Source of the DNA: Tricholoma matsutake
Lineage: Eukaryota; Basidiomycota; Agaricomycetes; Agaricales; Tricholomataceae
NCBI GenBank assembly: GCA_026075535.2
Contig: AP026546.1
Coordinates: 10,354,001-10,418,000 of the forward strand
Direction of reading: 5' to 3'
DNA length: 64,000 nucleotides
Each line of letters opens with the position of its first letter. Positions within the stretch are counted from its first letter, which is position 1. A program made the position numbers and the translations under genes. Below the pieces are notes generated by a model. That model was not told the origin of the DNA and did not search any database. It was given only the letters and a program-made list of their open reading frames with translations. Of the stretch, positions 10,917 to 20,980 are shown piece by piece.

Positions 10917-12221
10917 TCAATTTGGAATTGTGTTTGGGGAGTGTATCTCTGGTTGAGAGACATGGAAAACAGGGTGAATAGCCCGCATATGATCCGGGAG
11001 CCGCAGGGTGACTGAGTGAGTTCCTGGGTGGGCGATGATTTCAAAAGGACCATGGTTCTTTTCGGAGAGTTTCTTGGAGGGATGGGTGGTGCGGATATTT
11101 TCCGCAGTGACATAAGCGAAATCACCAATGTCAAAGTCAGGTGCAAGTGCCCGATGTTTATCCGCAGGACCTTGATAGCGTTCTTGAGCGGCCGCAAGTT
11201 GTTTCCAAAGTTCCTGGTGAAGGTCGTCTAAGTCGACAATGAATTTGCAGGCGTGCTGTGAGGCTAAGTCGCGCTCTGGAAAGACGGAAATGTTTGGGTG
11301 GTAACCTTTATTGGCAAAGAAAGGTGATATGCCTGTAGAGGCGGAAGGAGCATTGTTGTAGGCAAATTCACCCAAGGGCAAGAGGTGAGACCAGTCATCC
11401 TGCTGATAGTTGCAGAAGATCCGGAGGTACTGTTCCAAGGTCTGGTTAAGTCATTCTGTCTGACCATCACCTTGTGGATGATAACCGGAAGTGAAGTGGA
11501 TCCGCATGTTGAGTGCTTTTCTGAGAGAGCAGAAAAAATGAGAGATGAACTCGGATCCCTGGTCGCAAGTGACGTGCGATGGAACACCATGCTTGGAGAA
11601 GACGTGGAGGACGAACAGGTTGGCTAGTTCTTGGGCTGTGATTTCGTTGACAGTTGGAATGAAGATGCCCTGTTTGGTGAGGCGGTCAACGATGACTAGG
11701 ATAGCAGTGTGACCAGCAGAGTCGGGTAGTTGTTCAATGAAATTCATGGAGATGGAATTCCAGGGTCGTTCCGGAACCGGAAGTTGCTTTAGGAACCCGT
11801 AGGGCCTGTGTCGAGGCGATTTGGATCATTTGCAAGTCATACAGGATTTGCAGAATTCCTGGACAAAGGTGCGGAGGTTTGGCCAGACGTATTCCCGGCG
11901 GACAAGCTGCTGGGTTTTGTTTTGTCTGAAGTGGCCGGAGAGGATATGATCATGTTTGTATTGGAGGACTTTGAGGTGGAGATCTGCAATGTCCGGAACA
12001 TCAATCTGGTTGAAGTGGTGGAGAAGCCCTGCCTCATCTATGGTCCAGTTGGTGTCAACAGGTGTCGGGAGATGAACGGAAGATATAGGGTCAAGGGGAA
12101 GAGATGTACAGATGTCGTTGTGGAGTTTCTCAATGTCCATGATTACTGCTTGTTGAAGGATGGGTGTGGCGAGATAAGTGGCGTGGAGGGAAGAGGAGAG
12201 TTGTTCCTGTGTGAATACAGG
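10917..12221 (-). pseudogene. Family B integrase
   Basis: The zinc region is seen as HDHILSGHF with CKSCMTCK, the core as IVDRLTKQGIFIP, then VTCDQGSEFIS and GYHPQGDGQTE, then NQTLEQYLRIF. A GPF/Y-like tail (SEKNHGPFEIIAHPG) follows. All parts lie in one frame. TGA codons at 11826-11828, 11451-11453 and 10917-10919 interrupt it. In each case the position suits Arg (for example GQTE-stop-LNQT, normally ERLNQ). The catalytic Asp residues are kept. Confidence 0.85.
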
Positions 12222-13487
12222 TCAGAAGTTGGTCAGGTTTACAGAGGTGAAGTCGCTATTTCCCCCTTTGCGGTAGACGTCCCAACGTCTAGTGAGTGCA
12301 TCTGGCTTGGCCCCTAGTTTCCTGGGGTGGAAGCGGATGATGAGATTGAACTGGGAAAGGTACTCAGACCAATGGGCCTGGCGGTGGGTGAGCAACTTGG
12401 TAGTGCTGAAGTACTCAAGATTTTTGTGGTCCGTGACTACATCAACTGGGTTTGCGGAACCCTCGAAGTACTGCCTCCAGTGTTTGAAGGCTTCGAAAAT
12501 GGCCAAGAGTTCCTTGTCATGTGTGTCATAATTTAGTTCAGCGGGATTGAAGGAGCAGGAATGAAAAGTGACTGGATGGATTTCCCCATCCGCAGTGTAA
12601 ACTGAAAGGATAGCTGCTAGGGCATAGTCAGAAGCGTCCGTTTTGAGTACCATTTGTGAGTCGGGTACCCATTGAGTTAAGACGGGTGCGTGAGTGAATT
12701 CTTGTTTGAGCCTCTCAAAGGCGTCACGGCACTTCTTGTTGAAGTCCCAAGGTGCGGATTTCCGCGTCAAGCAGGTAAGTGGAATGACAATGTCTGAATA
12801 ACCATTAATGAAATGGTGGTAAAAATTGCAGAAGCCTAAGAAGGATTGGATGTCCTTAACTTTCCTAGGCTCGGGCCAGTCGAGCACAGTTTTGACTTTA
12901 TCCTCGGACATCCGAAGTCCATCCAGTGAAAGGATGAAACCTAAATATTCAATGGTGTCTTTGTGGAACTCACATTTCTGTGGGGAGGCATAAAGTCCAT
13001 TTTTCTGGAGACGGCGGAGGACTTCTTTAACGTGAGTCCCATGCTGGGACTTGTCGTCTGAATAGATCAGGATGTCGTCGAGGTACACGATGACACAAAC
13101 ATCCAGCATGTTGCTGAAGATGTCGTTCATAAAATGCTGGAACGCTGCGGGTGCATTAGTGAGTCCAAAGGGAACCACCAACCACTCGAAGGATCCATAG
13201 CGGGTGCGGAAAGTAGTTTTCCATTCGTCACCATCCGCGATGCGGACTAGGTGATAAGCATGCTGCAAGTCTATCTTGGTGAACAAGCAGGCTTTTCGGG
13301 GAGAGTCAAGGAGGTCGGAAATGAGAGGAAGGGGATAGCAGTCTTTCTTCATAAGACAATTGAGTCCTCCGTAGTTGACACAAAGTCAGAGGCTACTGTC
13401 CTTCTTTTTGACAAAAAGTATAGGAGCTCCATGTGGAGACTTAGAAGAACGGATGAAGCCTGAGCGGACATTTTTGTCAATGAAGAC
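12222..13487 (-). pseudogene. Family B reverse transcriptase and RNase H
   Basis: The 376-codon open part from 13352 starts MKKDCYPLPLISDLLD and contains KIDLQHAYHLVRI, the catalytic VIVYLDDILIYS, and RNase H motifs VLKTDASDYALAAIL, THDKELLAIFEAFKHWR and VTDHKNLEYF. Upstream in the same frame is [19 protein letters not shown], then a TGA at 13386-13388 where Arg is expected. The TGA at 12222-12224 closes the open stretch. The active-site Asp residues are intact, so only point stops separate this from a working enzyme. Confidence 0.9.
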
Positions 13488-14356
13488 TCATAGGGCTTCT
13501 AATTCAGAGGGAGAGAGGGAGTACATGCAACCCAGAGGAGGGGGAGCATTATCCTCTGTCTCTATCTTGAGGTCATAAGGATGATGTGGAGGAAGGGTGT
13601 CTGCCTTATTCTTATTAAAGACATCGGCGAATTCATGATACTCGGCGGGAATGTCGGATAAATCCGGCGGGGTTGAGGAATGGGTCGAGCGGGCGGATAA
13701 CCCTTCTGGAGCAAAGGTCATCTGGAAGGCTACTGCCCCAGGGAGTTTGCTAGCACACACATAAGCAGCAGTGTTGATGAAAGAGATGTCAGGAGGTGTA
13801 AACTTAGGAGGAATGGGGGGTTCGGAAAATGCGGAGGATTCAAGGATTTCTACTGGAAGGTTCGGGGACAAAGGAGACGTCTGGGGTGCTGAACCTCTAT
13901 GATCAGCAGAGCAGAAAGTGATTTGGCTTGAAGACCAGTCAATCAACGGATTGTATTGCTTCAGCCAGTTATGACTAAGTAGTGCAGAACAGGAAGAGTC
14001 TAGCGAGGTTACATAAAATGACAGATTGAACATTTCACCGGTAGGAAAGGTGACTGGAAGTTGGGTGACTTGAGTTATGGTGGAGTTGCAAGATCCATCA
14101 AAGAGTCGTAAACCGATTGGGTTAATGGATTCCGTGCTGAGTTGGTTATTCAACACGAAAGAGGAGTCAAGAAAGCAGTGGGATGAACCAGAATCAATGA
14201 GGGTTCAGACAGGGGTGGAAAGGTCAGGAATAGTTAAGAGGATGATTAGGGAGTCAGGGTCGGAAAGAGCGGATGCGTTGAGATGGACGTAGGCAGCCAA
14301 GTGGGTAAGGTCAATGCAACCCCCAGCCCCAATGGCTGTATCCTGAGGGTTGCAGA
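13488..14356 (-). pseudogene. Family B aspartic protease and linker
   Basis: The frame after the gag stop reads DTAIGAGGCIDLTHLAAYV, then a TGA at 14205-14207, then the retropepsin site LIDSGSSHCFL. LLSHNWLKQYNPLIDW marks the end of the fold. A linker reaches the RT fingers at a TGA (13488-13490). Pol is in the -1 frame relative to gag. The gag stop is preceded by GAAAAATAG, an A-run where -1 slippage could occur. Confidence 0.82.
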
Positions 14357-15544
14357 CTATTTTTCCGAGTCCACAGAATCGGGAATTACAGTGGATGTGC
14401 GTGCCTTTGTGGCTTTAGACTTCGGGCAGTTTCCTGCTACGTGCCCTTCTTCACCGCAGTAGAGGCAAAGCCTTTCCCGCATGCGACGTTCTCGTTCATC
14501 TGCAGTAAGTTTGCCGTTCTTCCCCAACTTGTCGGAGATGGACGACTTGGAAGTGTTCTTTGTCATGGAGGGCTGCTGGTTGGAGGAGTTTCCCCGAGGG
14601 GAGCTCAACGAGGATTGATTGGTGGACTGGGAGGAACCTTTGGGGTTGTCCTTCTTGACAGGGTTAGAAGAGTTCCCGGAATTCTTAGTTTCGAACCGGG
14701 TTTCATCTTCCTGCATCCAGTAGATATTGTCACAGTCCTGCACTTTCAAGTGCAGTCCTGCAAGGGTGTCGGGTTTACCACCCCGAAGGACCTCTATACG
14801 AAGTCGGAGCGGAAGACCGTGGAAATAGCAGTCACGGAGGGCTGCCTCATTCCAGTTGACCCTAGAAGCTAATTCCCAAAAGTCAACGTTATACTTCGTG
14901 ATGCGACCACTTTTCTTCATTGCTAAATTGGAAAGAGCTTTTTCCACATCCCCGAGTGGGTCGTGCGGGCCGAAGTTACTCTCTAGTTCAGCGAGAAAAG
15001 CCTCATAATCCCACATCCAGTGTGCAGAATCAGTCAGGTCGTTAAGACCAGGCTCAAACCAGCTGAGAGCTGATCCCTTGAGATAAGAAAGGATAAATAT
15101 GATCTTTTTCTCATCAGAAGAAAATACATGCAGACGGTCGCAGAAATGAAGGTTACACGAGACTAGGAAGTCTCTAAGTTTCTTTGGGTTGGAGCCATCA
15201 AAGGTGTCAGGGTCGCAAACTTTGATCTTCTCGGTCTTGGGTGCGTTATTTTGTTGGAGGGTGCAGATACTCTCCGAGAGGTTGTAAAGAACATCTATGA
15301 ACCTATCCCCTGGATCAGGGTTTTCCCCTGCGGGAGGTTGATCATCAGGATCATTGGGATCGGGGTCACCCCCAGGGCCATCTGGACCACTAGGGTCATC
15401 GGGTCCGCCGGGAGGTCCGTCCTCTAGACCACAATCTTCCAACCCATAGGGTTCAGGCTGGTTGATGCCCCCTACGTACTCAAGGGGAGTCGTGGGTTGG
15501 GGTTCTTCCGGATTCGCGGGAGATTGTTGAGCTTGAGTAGACAT
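14357..15544 (-). CDS. Family B Gag (intact, 395 aa)
   Basis: ATG at 15544 and TAG at 14357, with no interruption. The N terminus is Pro/Asp/Gly-rich (about residues 1-85). It is followed by a Retrotrans_gag domain (KVCDPDTFDGSNPKKLRDFL, LSYLKGSALSWFEPGL), a Ser/Asn-rich stretch and a CX2CX4HX4C zinc knuckle (CLYCGEEGHVAGNC) near residues 358-371. It would form the particle and bind element RNA. It is the only long, undamaged retroelement frame in the window. Confidence 0.92.
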   Translation of the reverse strand: MSTQAQQSPANPEEPQPTTPLEYVGGINQPEPYGLEDCGLEDGPPGGPDDPSGPDGPGGDPDPNDPDDQPPAGENPDPGDRFIDVLYNLSESICTLQQNNAPKTEKIKVCDPDTFDGSNPKKLRDFLVSCNLHFCDRLHVFSSDEKKIIFILSYLKGSALSWFEPGLNDLTDSAHWMWDYEAFLAELESNFGPHDPLGDVEKALSNLAMKKSGRITKYNVDFWELASRVNWNEAALRDCYFHGLPLRLRIEVLRGGKPDTLAGLHLKVQDCDNIYWMQEDETRFETKNSGNSSNPVKKDNPKGSSQSTNQSSLSSPRGNSSNQQPSMTKNTSKSSISDKLGKNGKLTADERERRMRERLCLYCGEEGHVAGNCPKSKATKARTSTVIPDSVDSEK

Positions 15545-15760
15545 GAGGTTTGCACTGATTGATGGGGCTCCGAAACCAATTTGTTGGAAAATGTTGGAAG
15601 GTCTGGAAGTTACTCCAAATGTTGAGGTGGGTCGTGGGCTAGGAAGTGTGGATCACTGAATTGCAGAGATCCCTGCAATGGTACTGGCGTGCTGAGAGTT
15701 TCTGGTTGTGCACTGGCGAGTTTCGGTTGGGGTCATAGGAGAAGAGACGAGTGAAGTGTG

Positions 15761-15771
15761 AGTTCGTATAT
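15761..15771 (-). other. Self-primer binding site of family B
   Basis: On the minus strand, 2 nt after the 5' LTR end, the sequence is ATATACGAACT. Its complement AGTTCGTATAT matches the predicted transcript start AGTTCATATAT (plus-strand 16143-16153) at 10 of 11 positions. The single mismatch is CG versus CA. Confidence 0.65.
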
Positions 15772-15773
15772 AC

Positions 15774-16470
15774 TGTTAAGAACTGATCCGAAAAGGCTCG
15801 TCAGAATCCGGTCAGACCCGGCGGGTCTTTGAGAGCAGAAGATTGTCGGGTCATAGTGGATTATGCAGATGGGTAATGAAAAGGACTTGGCTTCAGCTTG
15901 TAAGAAGCTGTGCCCTTCACCTCGTCTGGTGTCCTAATTTTGGGTAGAGGTTTTAGAGATAGGAGCGGGAGAGTGCGGGTAAATGCGGGAAGGAGTATGG
16001 AGGGACTTAGGTTAAGTTCAGATGAGACTAGAACTTCAGAGGGGAACTAGAGGTTGAGTTGAATGGAGTTCAGACTCTTAGAGGTCAGGAGTTGGAGTAG
16101 AAGGAGGTTTTAGATTGACAGGGTAAAGTCGAGTCTATGTCGATATATGAACTGAGGAATACAAAGCAAAACTAACTAAGCTTAAATACTAGAGTCCAGA
16201 ACAAGAGCGGAACGGAAACGGAAACTGTGGCAGTGTCTCAACTGCGTAGATAAATTGCCTAGCAGAGGCCACACAGGAATCCATAGTTGAATTTGCAAAA
16301 CTAGATGGCAGCCTTGGAAGGCAGCCGTGGTTGCTGTACATGGCGGCCTGGTGCACAGCAGTGTGGGCAGTGCAAGGGGGCTGGAATGAAGGCAATAGGA
16401 GTTGAGTTAGGAACAGCAGAAAAGATGGGAAGGTTGCGGGTTCCGAGCGGGCGAGGAATGGATCATGACA
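15774..16470 (-). repeat. 5' LTR of family B (697 bp)
   Basis: It pairs with 8739-9435. On the minus strand it has a TATTTAAG box starting at 16188 and a predicted transcript start at 16153, 35 nt downstream. Confidence 0.93.
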
Positions 16471-16478
16471 ACTTAACA

Positions 16479-16690
16479 AACAGCTGTATTGAAAACAGAG
16501 CTTGAAAAGCAGCATGCATGAGCTGATGACAATGCTCGCAAACTGCACAACAATGAGAGGTATAACATGTCATTGGTACCACTGGCCATAGCACCTCCAG
16601 TCAACCAACATGATGTCACCAAAGAAATGGCAATGGATTGGGAGGCAGTAGAGGATGTCAAGGATGCTGACATGGAAGATTGATAATAGT
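16479..16690 (+). pseudogene. Short coding-like remnant of unknown origin
   Basis: After the solo LTR the frame reads TAVLKTELEKQHA, a TGA, then a charged run ending VEDVKDADMED before two stops. It could be the tail of a coiled-coil protein cut by the solo LTR insertion. I do not recognise the family. Confidence 0.3.
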
Positions 16691-17084
16691 ATTGATTTGG
16701 CAAATACTGAAGCTTACAACACATTCCTTTGATTCCATTGATACTAATATAATATTCTTACAGTAATTCTTAATACTCTTACTTACTCAATTCTACATAC
16801 ACAAGTGATTTGGGACCAGAACGGCTTATGTAGATAAATATTGGACACGCTTGGGATGTGCTAAGTGCAGCTTGATCAGTGATCAGGACATGACTTCCAA
16901 AAATGGCAATACCATTTTTTCTGTCACACTTTGTTTGGTGGGATTGCCAAACCCCACGGCTTGTACACAGATGCACATTCTGATCATGAGTAATGTGATT
17001 CTGATGTGCTTGCTATTTATGGAATCTGGATTGAACATGTTCTTGTGCATGCATCTTTCATGATTGTTTTCCTCTCAAATGATA

Positions 17085-17312
17085 TACAATAGCTGTAACA
17101 TGGTATATATACAGAGTATATACCTGAGAGGCACCCCAGTTGTGTTCTGTTAGGATTCTCACCATTGTCTGTGTGTGAACAGCATTAGTCAATGTGACCA
17201 TTCCCTTTTTTGCTCTCATCACCATATCAACTCTGTTCCCATGCACTCAATCTTCCTGTAGTAGACCTCACACAATCTGTCCACATTGGACAAAGTTTGT
17301 GCTGCCCTACCA
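17085..17312 (+). repeat. Diverged relic of a family A-type LTR
   Basis: TATATA at 17104, then AGTTGTGTTCT at 17138-17148, 34 nt later, then sequence resembling the family A LTR end (GTGCTGCCCTACCA). The 11-mer is unchanged although the surroundings are strongly diverged. The left edge cannot be fixed. Confidence 0.6.
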
Positions 17313-17829
17313 ATTGCAGATATAAATAGATCAAGCAGTATTATTACATGTTGTTGTCTACAAGAGTACTCTTTCTAGCAATATCTGATGTCTGTGTACT
17401 GTAAACACTCCTACCAACCATACCCTTGCACAATACCCCTGGGGGTATTCATACCCTTTATACCCTGGTACCCTTACCCTTACCATCCAAAACCCTTACC
17501 CATGCTGAGGTCTTTACTGTGCCCCATGTATTCCAAGCCAGTCTGCGCAGAATTTGGTGGACTCCACATGGACTAGCTCGGACTGGACCCACTCATTTGG
17601 CTCAAATGTCGTGTATATTGCTCGGACTCCTAGAGAGTCCACACAGACTTTTGTGGAGTCCAAGCTATTTTTGGACTTTTACTCGGAGTGCGCATGGACT
17701 TTGTCTGAGCAACATCAATTTACTCGGACTCGGACAGACTTGGACAGATACATGTCTGAGTCGAGTCTGAGTCGAGTCCATGGATGCACAACAGAGGCTT
17801 AGCTGACTACAGAAAAATTATGTATTAAA

Positions 17830-17897
17830 GTAGAATCGAACCCCAAGCCTTGTGGCCAAGCATAAATAGCACAGTTAACCACTACACCACAGAGCCA
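17830..17897 (-). repeat. tRNA-derived SINE-like head
   Basis: On the minus strand an A-box-like GGTGTAGTGGTTAAC and a B box GGTTCGATTCT are spaced as in a tRNA gene. The acceptor stem does not pair, so it is not a functional tRNA. Confidence 0.5.
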
Positions 17898-18539
17898 TTG
17901 TCAGTAAGTACAAACAATTGCATTATCTAACCATGTTTAAATCACGTGACTCATGTGCATGTTCAAGACGCATCAACAATCATTGTTGATGTTGATCACC
18001 ACCATCACTCTCAATGCTGCTGCCTCCCACCTCCCTCTACCACCACCACTGCCCAGTCAGCCCCTGCCTCCGATGCCTCTTGCACCAACAGCAACAAACA
18101 GCAAACTAGCTGAGCCGATGCAACAGGACCCAATGAGCTGAGCCGACACAATGGGCCCAAATGACAATAATTGTCGTTTGGGCCCCTAGTAAGTGTTTTT
18201 TTTGCTTTTTGTTTTATCAATCACCTAATTGTATTTTATTGCTTTTTAGGTTGTATGCTACTGGGGATGACCTGCCACAATGAAAAACGTGCAACCCACA
18301 CCCACACCCACCCAATCCCCTCCTCCCTGCTCAAACAGGATGTGAGGCTGTCGACATGGGCTAGGAGGGTGCCCAGGGATGCCAGGAGACCCCAGAAGGG
18401 GGATACCTGCCTAGTAAGCACCCACCAATGTCCGTAATCATGCCACGTCGCACTGATGCACCCAAACCCCCCCCCCCTCCCCCCCAAAAAAAAATACAGA
18501 AACCCAAATGGGGGACGATGGCGATGAACAATGACAAGC

Positions 18540-18835
18540 CACCCACCCCCAGCCTCATGAGCAACTGCTCATGGGGTGGAACGTGGGTGGAATGGCACCC
18601 AGACGCAGGGAAAGGAGATGATGACAATGCACCACCTGCCCCCAGCCTCACAAGCAACTGCTCGTTGGGTGGATTGTGGGTGGAACGACAACAACGACAA
18701 GCCACCCACCCCCACCTTCATGAGCAACTGCTTGTGGGGTGGATAGTGGGTGGAACAACACCTAGGCACAGGGATAGGAGACGACAGCACACCACCCACC
18801 CCCAGCCTCACGAGCAACTGCTTGTGGGGTCATGA
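18540..18835. repeat. Minisatellite with GAGCAACTGCTC near-palindrome
   Basis: Four or five units of about 70 bp contain CCACCC-CAGCCTCA and GAGCAACTGCT-TGGGGTGGA. The same unit occurs near 26590, 31500-31730 and 46370-46480, on either strand. Confidence 0.7.
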
Positions 18836-19085
18836 GGTGGGTTTTTTTTTCTTCTTTTTCTTTTAGCCCTCCCCCACATTTCTGGGGGAGTTTTTTTTTA
18901 AATCTATAGTTTGTAATGTAGTTATTATTAGTTTTTTTTGTATTTCTTTGATTGTATTGTATACTCCCTCGCATTAGATGTGAGGGATGCAGTTAATAAA
19001 ATTTATTTGTTCAATTTTTGAAAGATAAATACTTGAGTTTGAGTTTGAGTGTCATAAATAAACTATGTATTACTAACAAATAACT

Positions 19086-19185
19086 CTCCTGTGGCTCAAC
19101 TGGTAGATCACATGTGTTTGGTTTGTTGTGTGATGACTTGGAGGTCTTGGGTTCAATCCTTGCTCTGCACACCTATATTTTGTAG
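19086..19185 (+). repeat. tRNA-derived SINE-like element
   Basis: A box TGGCTCAACTGG at 19092 and B box GGTTCAATCC at 19150-19159. The tail ATATTTTGTAGGCAC is shared with the inverted copy at 26118-26216. Homology of the two also extends upstream, so both may ride in a larger repeat. Confidence 0.55.
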
Positions 19186-19410
19186 GCACATCATGACTTT
19201 CATAAAGTCTGAAAAGCTTGGAACTTGTAAGATATCAAACCCAGATTTTGCATACAGACTAGCTTGGACTCCACACAGTCCATGCGGAGTCTGCTAGGAC
19301 ATGTGGGGCACTGTAAATTACTGCCCATGCTGAAGGGTAAGGGTAGCAAAAAAATACCCCAGGGTTACCCCTGACAATCTCTAATTGGCAGAATCCAAGT
19401 ACAGTGACAT

Positions 19411-19811
19411 TGTTAGGGTGACACCCACTATCTGCTAGCTAAGACTGTGTGGGTTCTCTCTACAAGAAGGGGGTGGGATCCACGCTCATGATGGGGGAAC
19501 TGATAGTTTTGATGCGAGGGGTTATTAATAGATGAGTTGGTTGAGAAAGGCCTTTCACACCAAAAACGTAGGTGGAATACCTAAGAGAACACAACTGGGG
19601 TCCCCTAGGTGTATATTTAGGGTTTATATACTATGTTACATATATTGTACATTGTTGTTACCAACGCACTCATACATGCATGTACATATTGATGCATGCG
19701 AAATAAAATTCTCACGCTATCAAAGTGTAGCATCATTTGGCATCATGTAGCATAATTCGACATAATAAAATAAAAATGAAATTTATTAGGTAATGGGGTG
19801 GTTTCCTAACA
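19411..19811 (-). repeat. 3' LTR of A2 (401 bp)
   Basis: TGTTAGG and CCTAACA ends. It is preceded by GACAT at 19406-19410. The right partner is truncated, so the target duplication cannot be confirmed. Confidence 0.93.
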
Positions 19812-19824
19812 TTACCCCCCTTTT

Positions 19825-20263
19825 ATGCCTCGACTTCCAGGTGAGAAAATATTGCATCTGTCCCCTCGGTGAAATTTTGGTAAGGCTGGAATTTCATCCC
19901 CTCATACACCATTCTTGCAATGCGATGTGGAGCATTCGGATTACGTTTAAAGAATTGGGCGATCACATTATGCACTCACTTACAATTCTCTTCAGGTTCC
20001 CACGAATTATTTCTGTCAGTATAGTTTTTCCACTTCATTAAGAACTCCAATTTGTTCCATCGAAGACGTGAGTCTAGAATTTCTTCAACTATGTATTCTG
20101 CAGCACCTTCTACTATTATTGGAGGTTGCGGAGTAGTTTGTTGGCCAGGAATAGTGGGCGGGCGGTAAGGGCATGGGCGGGATATGTTAATCTCGGGATC
20201 AATCTTGAATGATCGGGGTAATTTTAGCACTACCACATTAGGCAAGATCACTTTAGAGATCAC
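19825..20263 (-). pseudogene. A2 integrase tail and chromodomain
   Basis: The open part (19976-20263) reads ISKVILPNVVVLKLPRSF, then VEEILDSRLRWNKLEFLMKW and NNSWEPEENC. It is followed by a TAA and the residual C terminus up to the polypurine tract. It is the same chromodomain as in A1. Confidence 0.8.
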
Positions 20264-20302
20264 ATATGGGCCAACTTGTTTCTCCGTAAGTTTCCTCGAA
20301 GG

Positions 20303-20968
20303 TCATGGAATATTCAGGTCCTTGGTACTTAGCCACACCAAGTCACCAACTTTGTACTCTGGAGCGCATGCTCGATTATGATCCGCATGTCGCATCATGT
20401 CATCACATGCTTTCTTCAATGCCGCCTCTGCTTCCTCTTGTACCTTTTGCATCTTAGATACAAAGGCTTCTACCGACTGTGCTTTGACTTCCCTTCTGGG
20501 TTCTACTCCCATGCGAGGATGATATCCATAATTCACGAAAAAGGGTGACATACGAGTAGCTGAATGGAATTTGTTATTGTGGGAAAATTCGGCAATTGCC
20601 AGCCATTCGGACCAGTCAGTTTGTTGGTAGTTGACAAACATACGTAGGTACTGTTCCAACTCTTGGTTCATTCTCTCTGTCTGCCCATCAGTCTGTGGGT
20701 GATATGCCATAAATAGTTTAGCTTGAATTCCCAATATCTTGTTCAGTTCTCGCATAAATGTGGAAGCAAATTGTGGTCTGCGATTGGAGATAACAGTATC
20801 GGGTAACCCATGTAACCGCCATACCTGATTTAGATAGAGGCGCACCAAGCCCAATGATGAGGTTTCTGTAGTAGTAGGAATAATATGGACCTCCTTTGTG
20901 AAGTGGTCACATACTATGAATATTGCATCATACCCTTGAGCCTCGGGTAATCCGGTAATAAAATCCAC
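20303..20968 (-). pseudogene. A2 integrase catalytic core
   Basis: An open 221-codon stretch starts just after the TGA (20978-20980) that all three copies share. It shows VDFITGLPEAQGYDAIF, then CDHFTKE (Arg codon CGC to CAC), ISNRRPQFAS with the second catalytic Asp changed to Asn, and TDGQTERMNQELEQYL. Confidence 0.85.
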
Positions 20969-20980
20969 AGATATATCTCA

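Larger units (their letters stand above)
8739..16470 (-). mobile_element. Complete Ty3/gypsy element, family B (7,732 bp)
   Basis: Two 697-bp LTRs of identical length, with TGTTAAG and TGACA termini on the plus strand, are flanked by a perfect target duplication ACTTA (8734-8738 and 16471-16475). On the minus strand lie gag, then pol in the -1 frame (protease, RT, RNase H, integrase, degraded chromodomain). On the plus strand, between the polypurine tract and the pol end, lies a separate spliced gene. Gag is open throughout. Pol is one frame with seven TGA stops and one frameshift. Confidence 0.95.
17420..19384. repeat. Compound repeat with degenerate terminal inverted repeats
   Basis: Sequence near 17420-17560 (CCCTTACCC, then ACTGTGCCCCATG, then GGACTCCACATGGACT) recurs inverted near 19255-19384. 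The interior holds GGACTC-rich sequence, a tRNA-like head, hairpins and minisatellite units. It resembles the hAT-type MITEs at 45251 and 59273, but I found no matching 8-bp duplication. Confidence 0.4.

Noticed and set aside
17421..19384. A defined hAT MITE with 8-bp duplication
   Set aside because: Terminal similarity is present, but the flanking 8-mers do not match, so boundaries remain uncertain.
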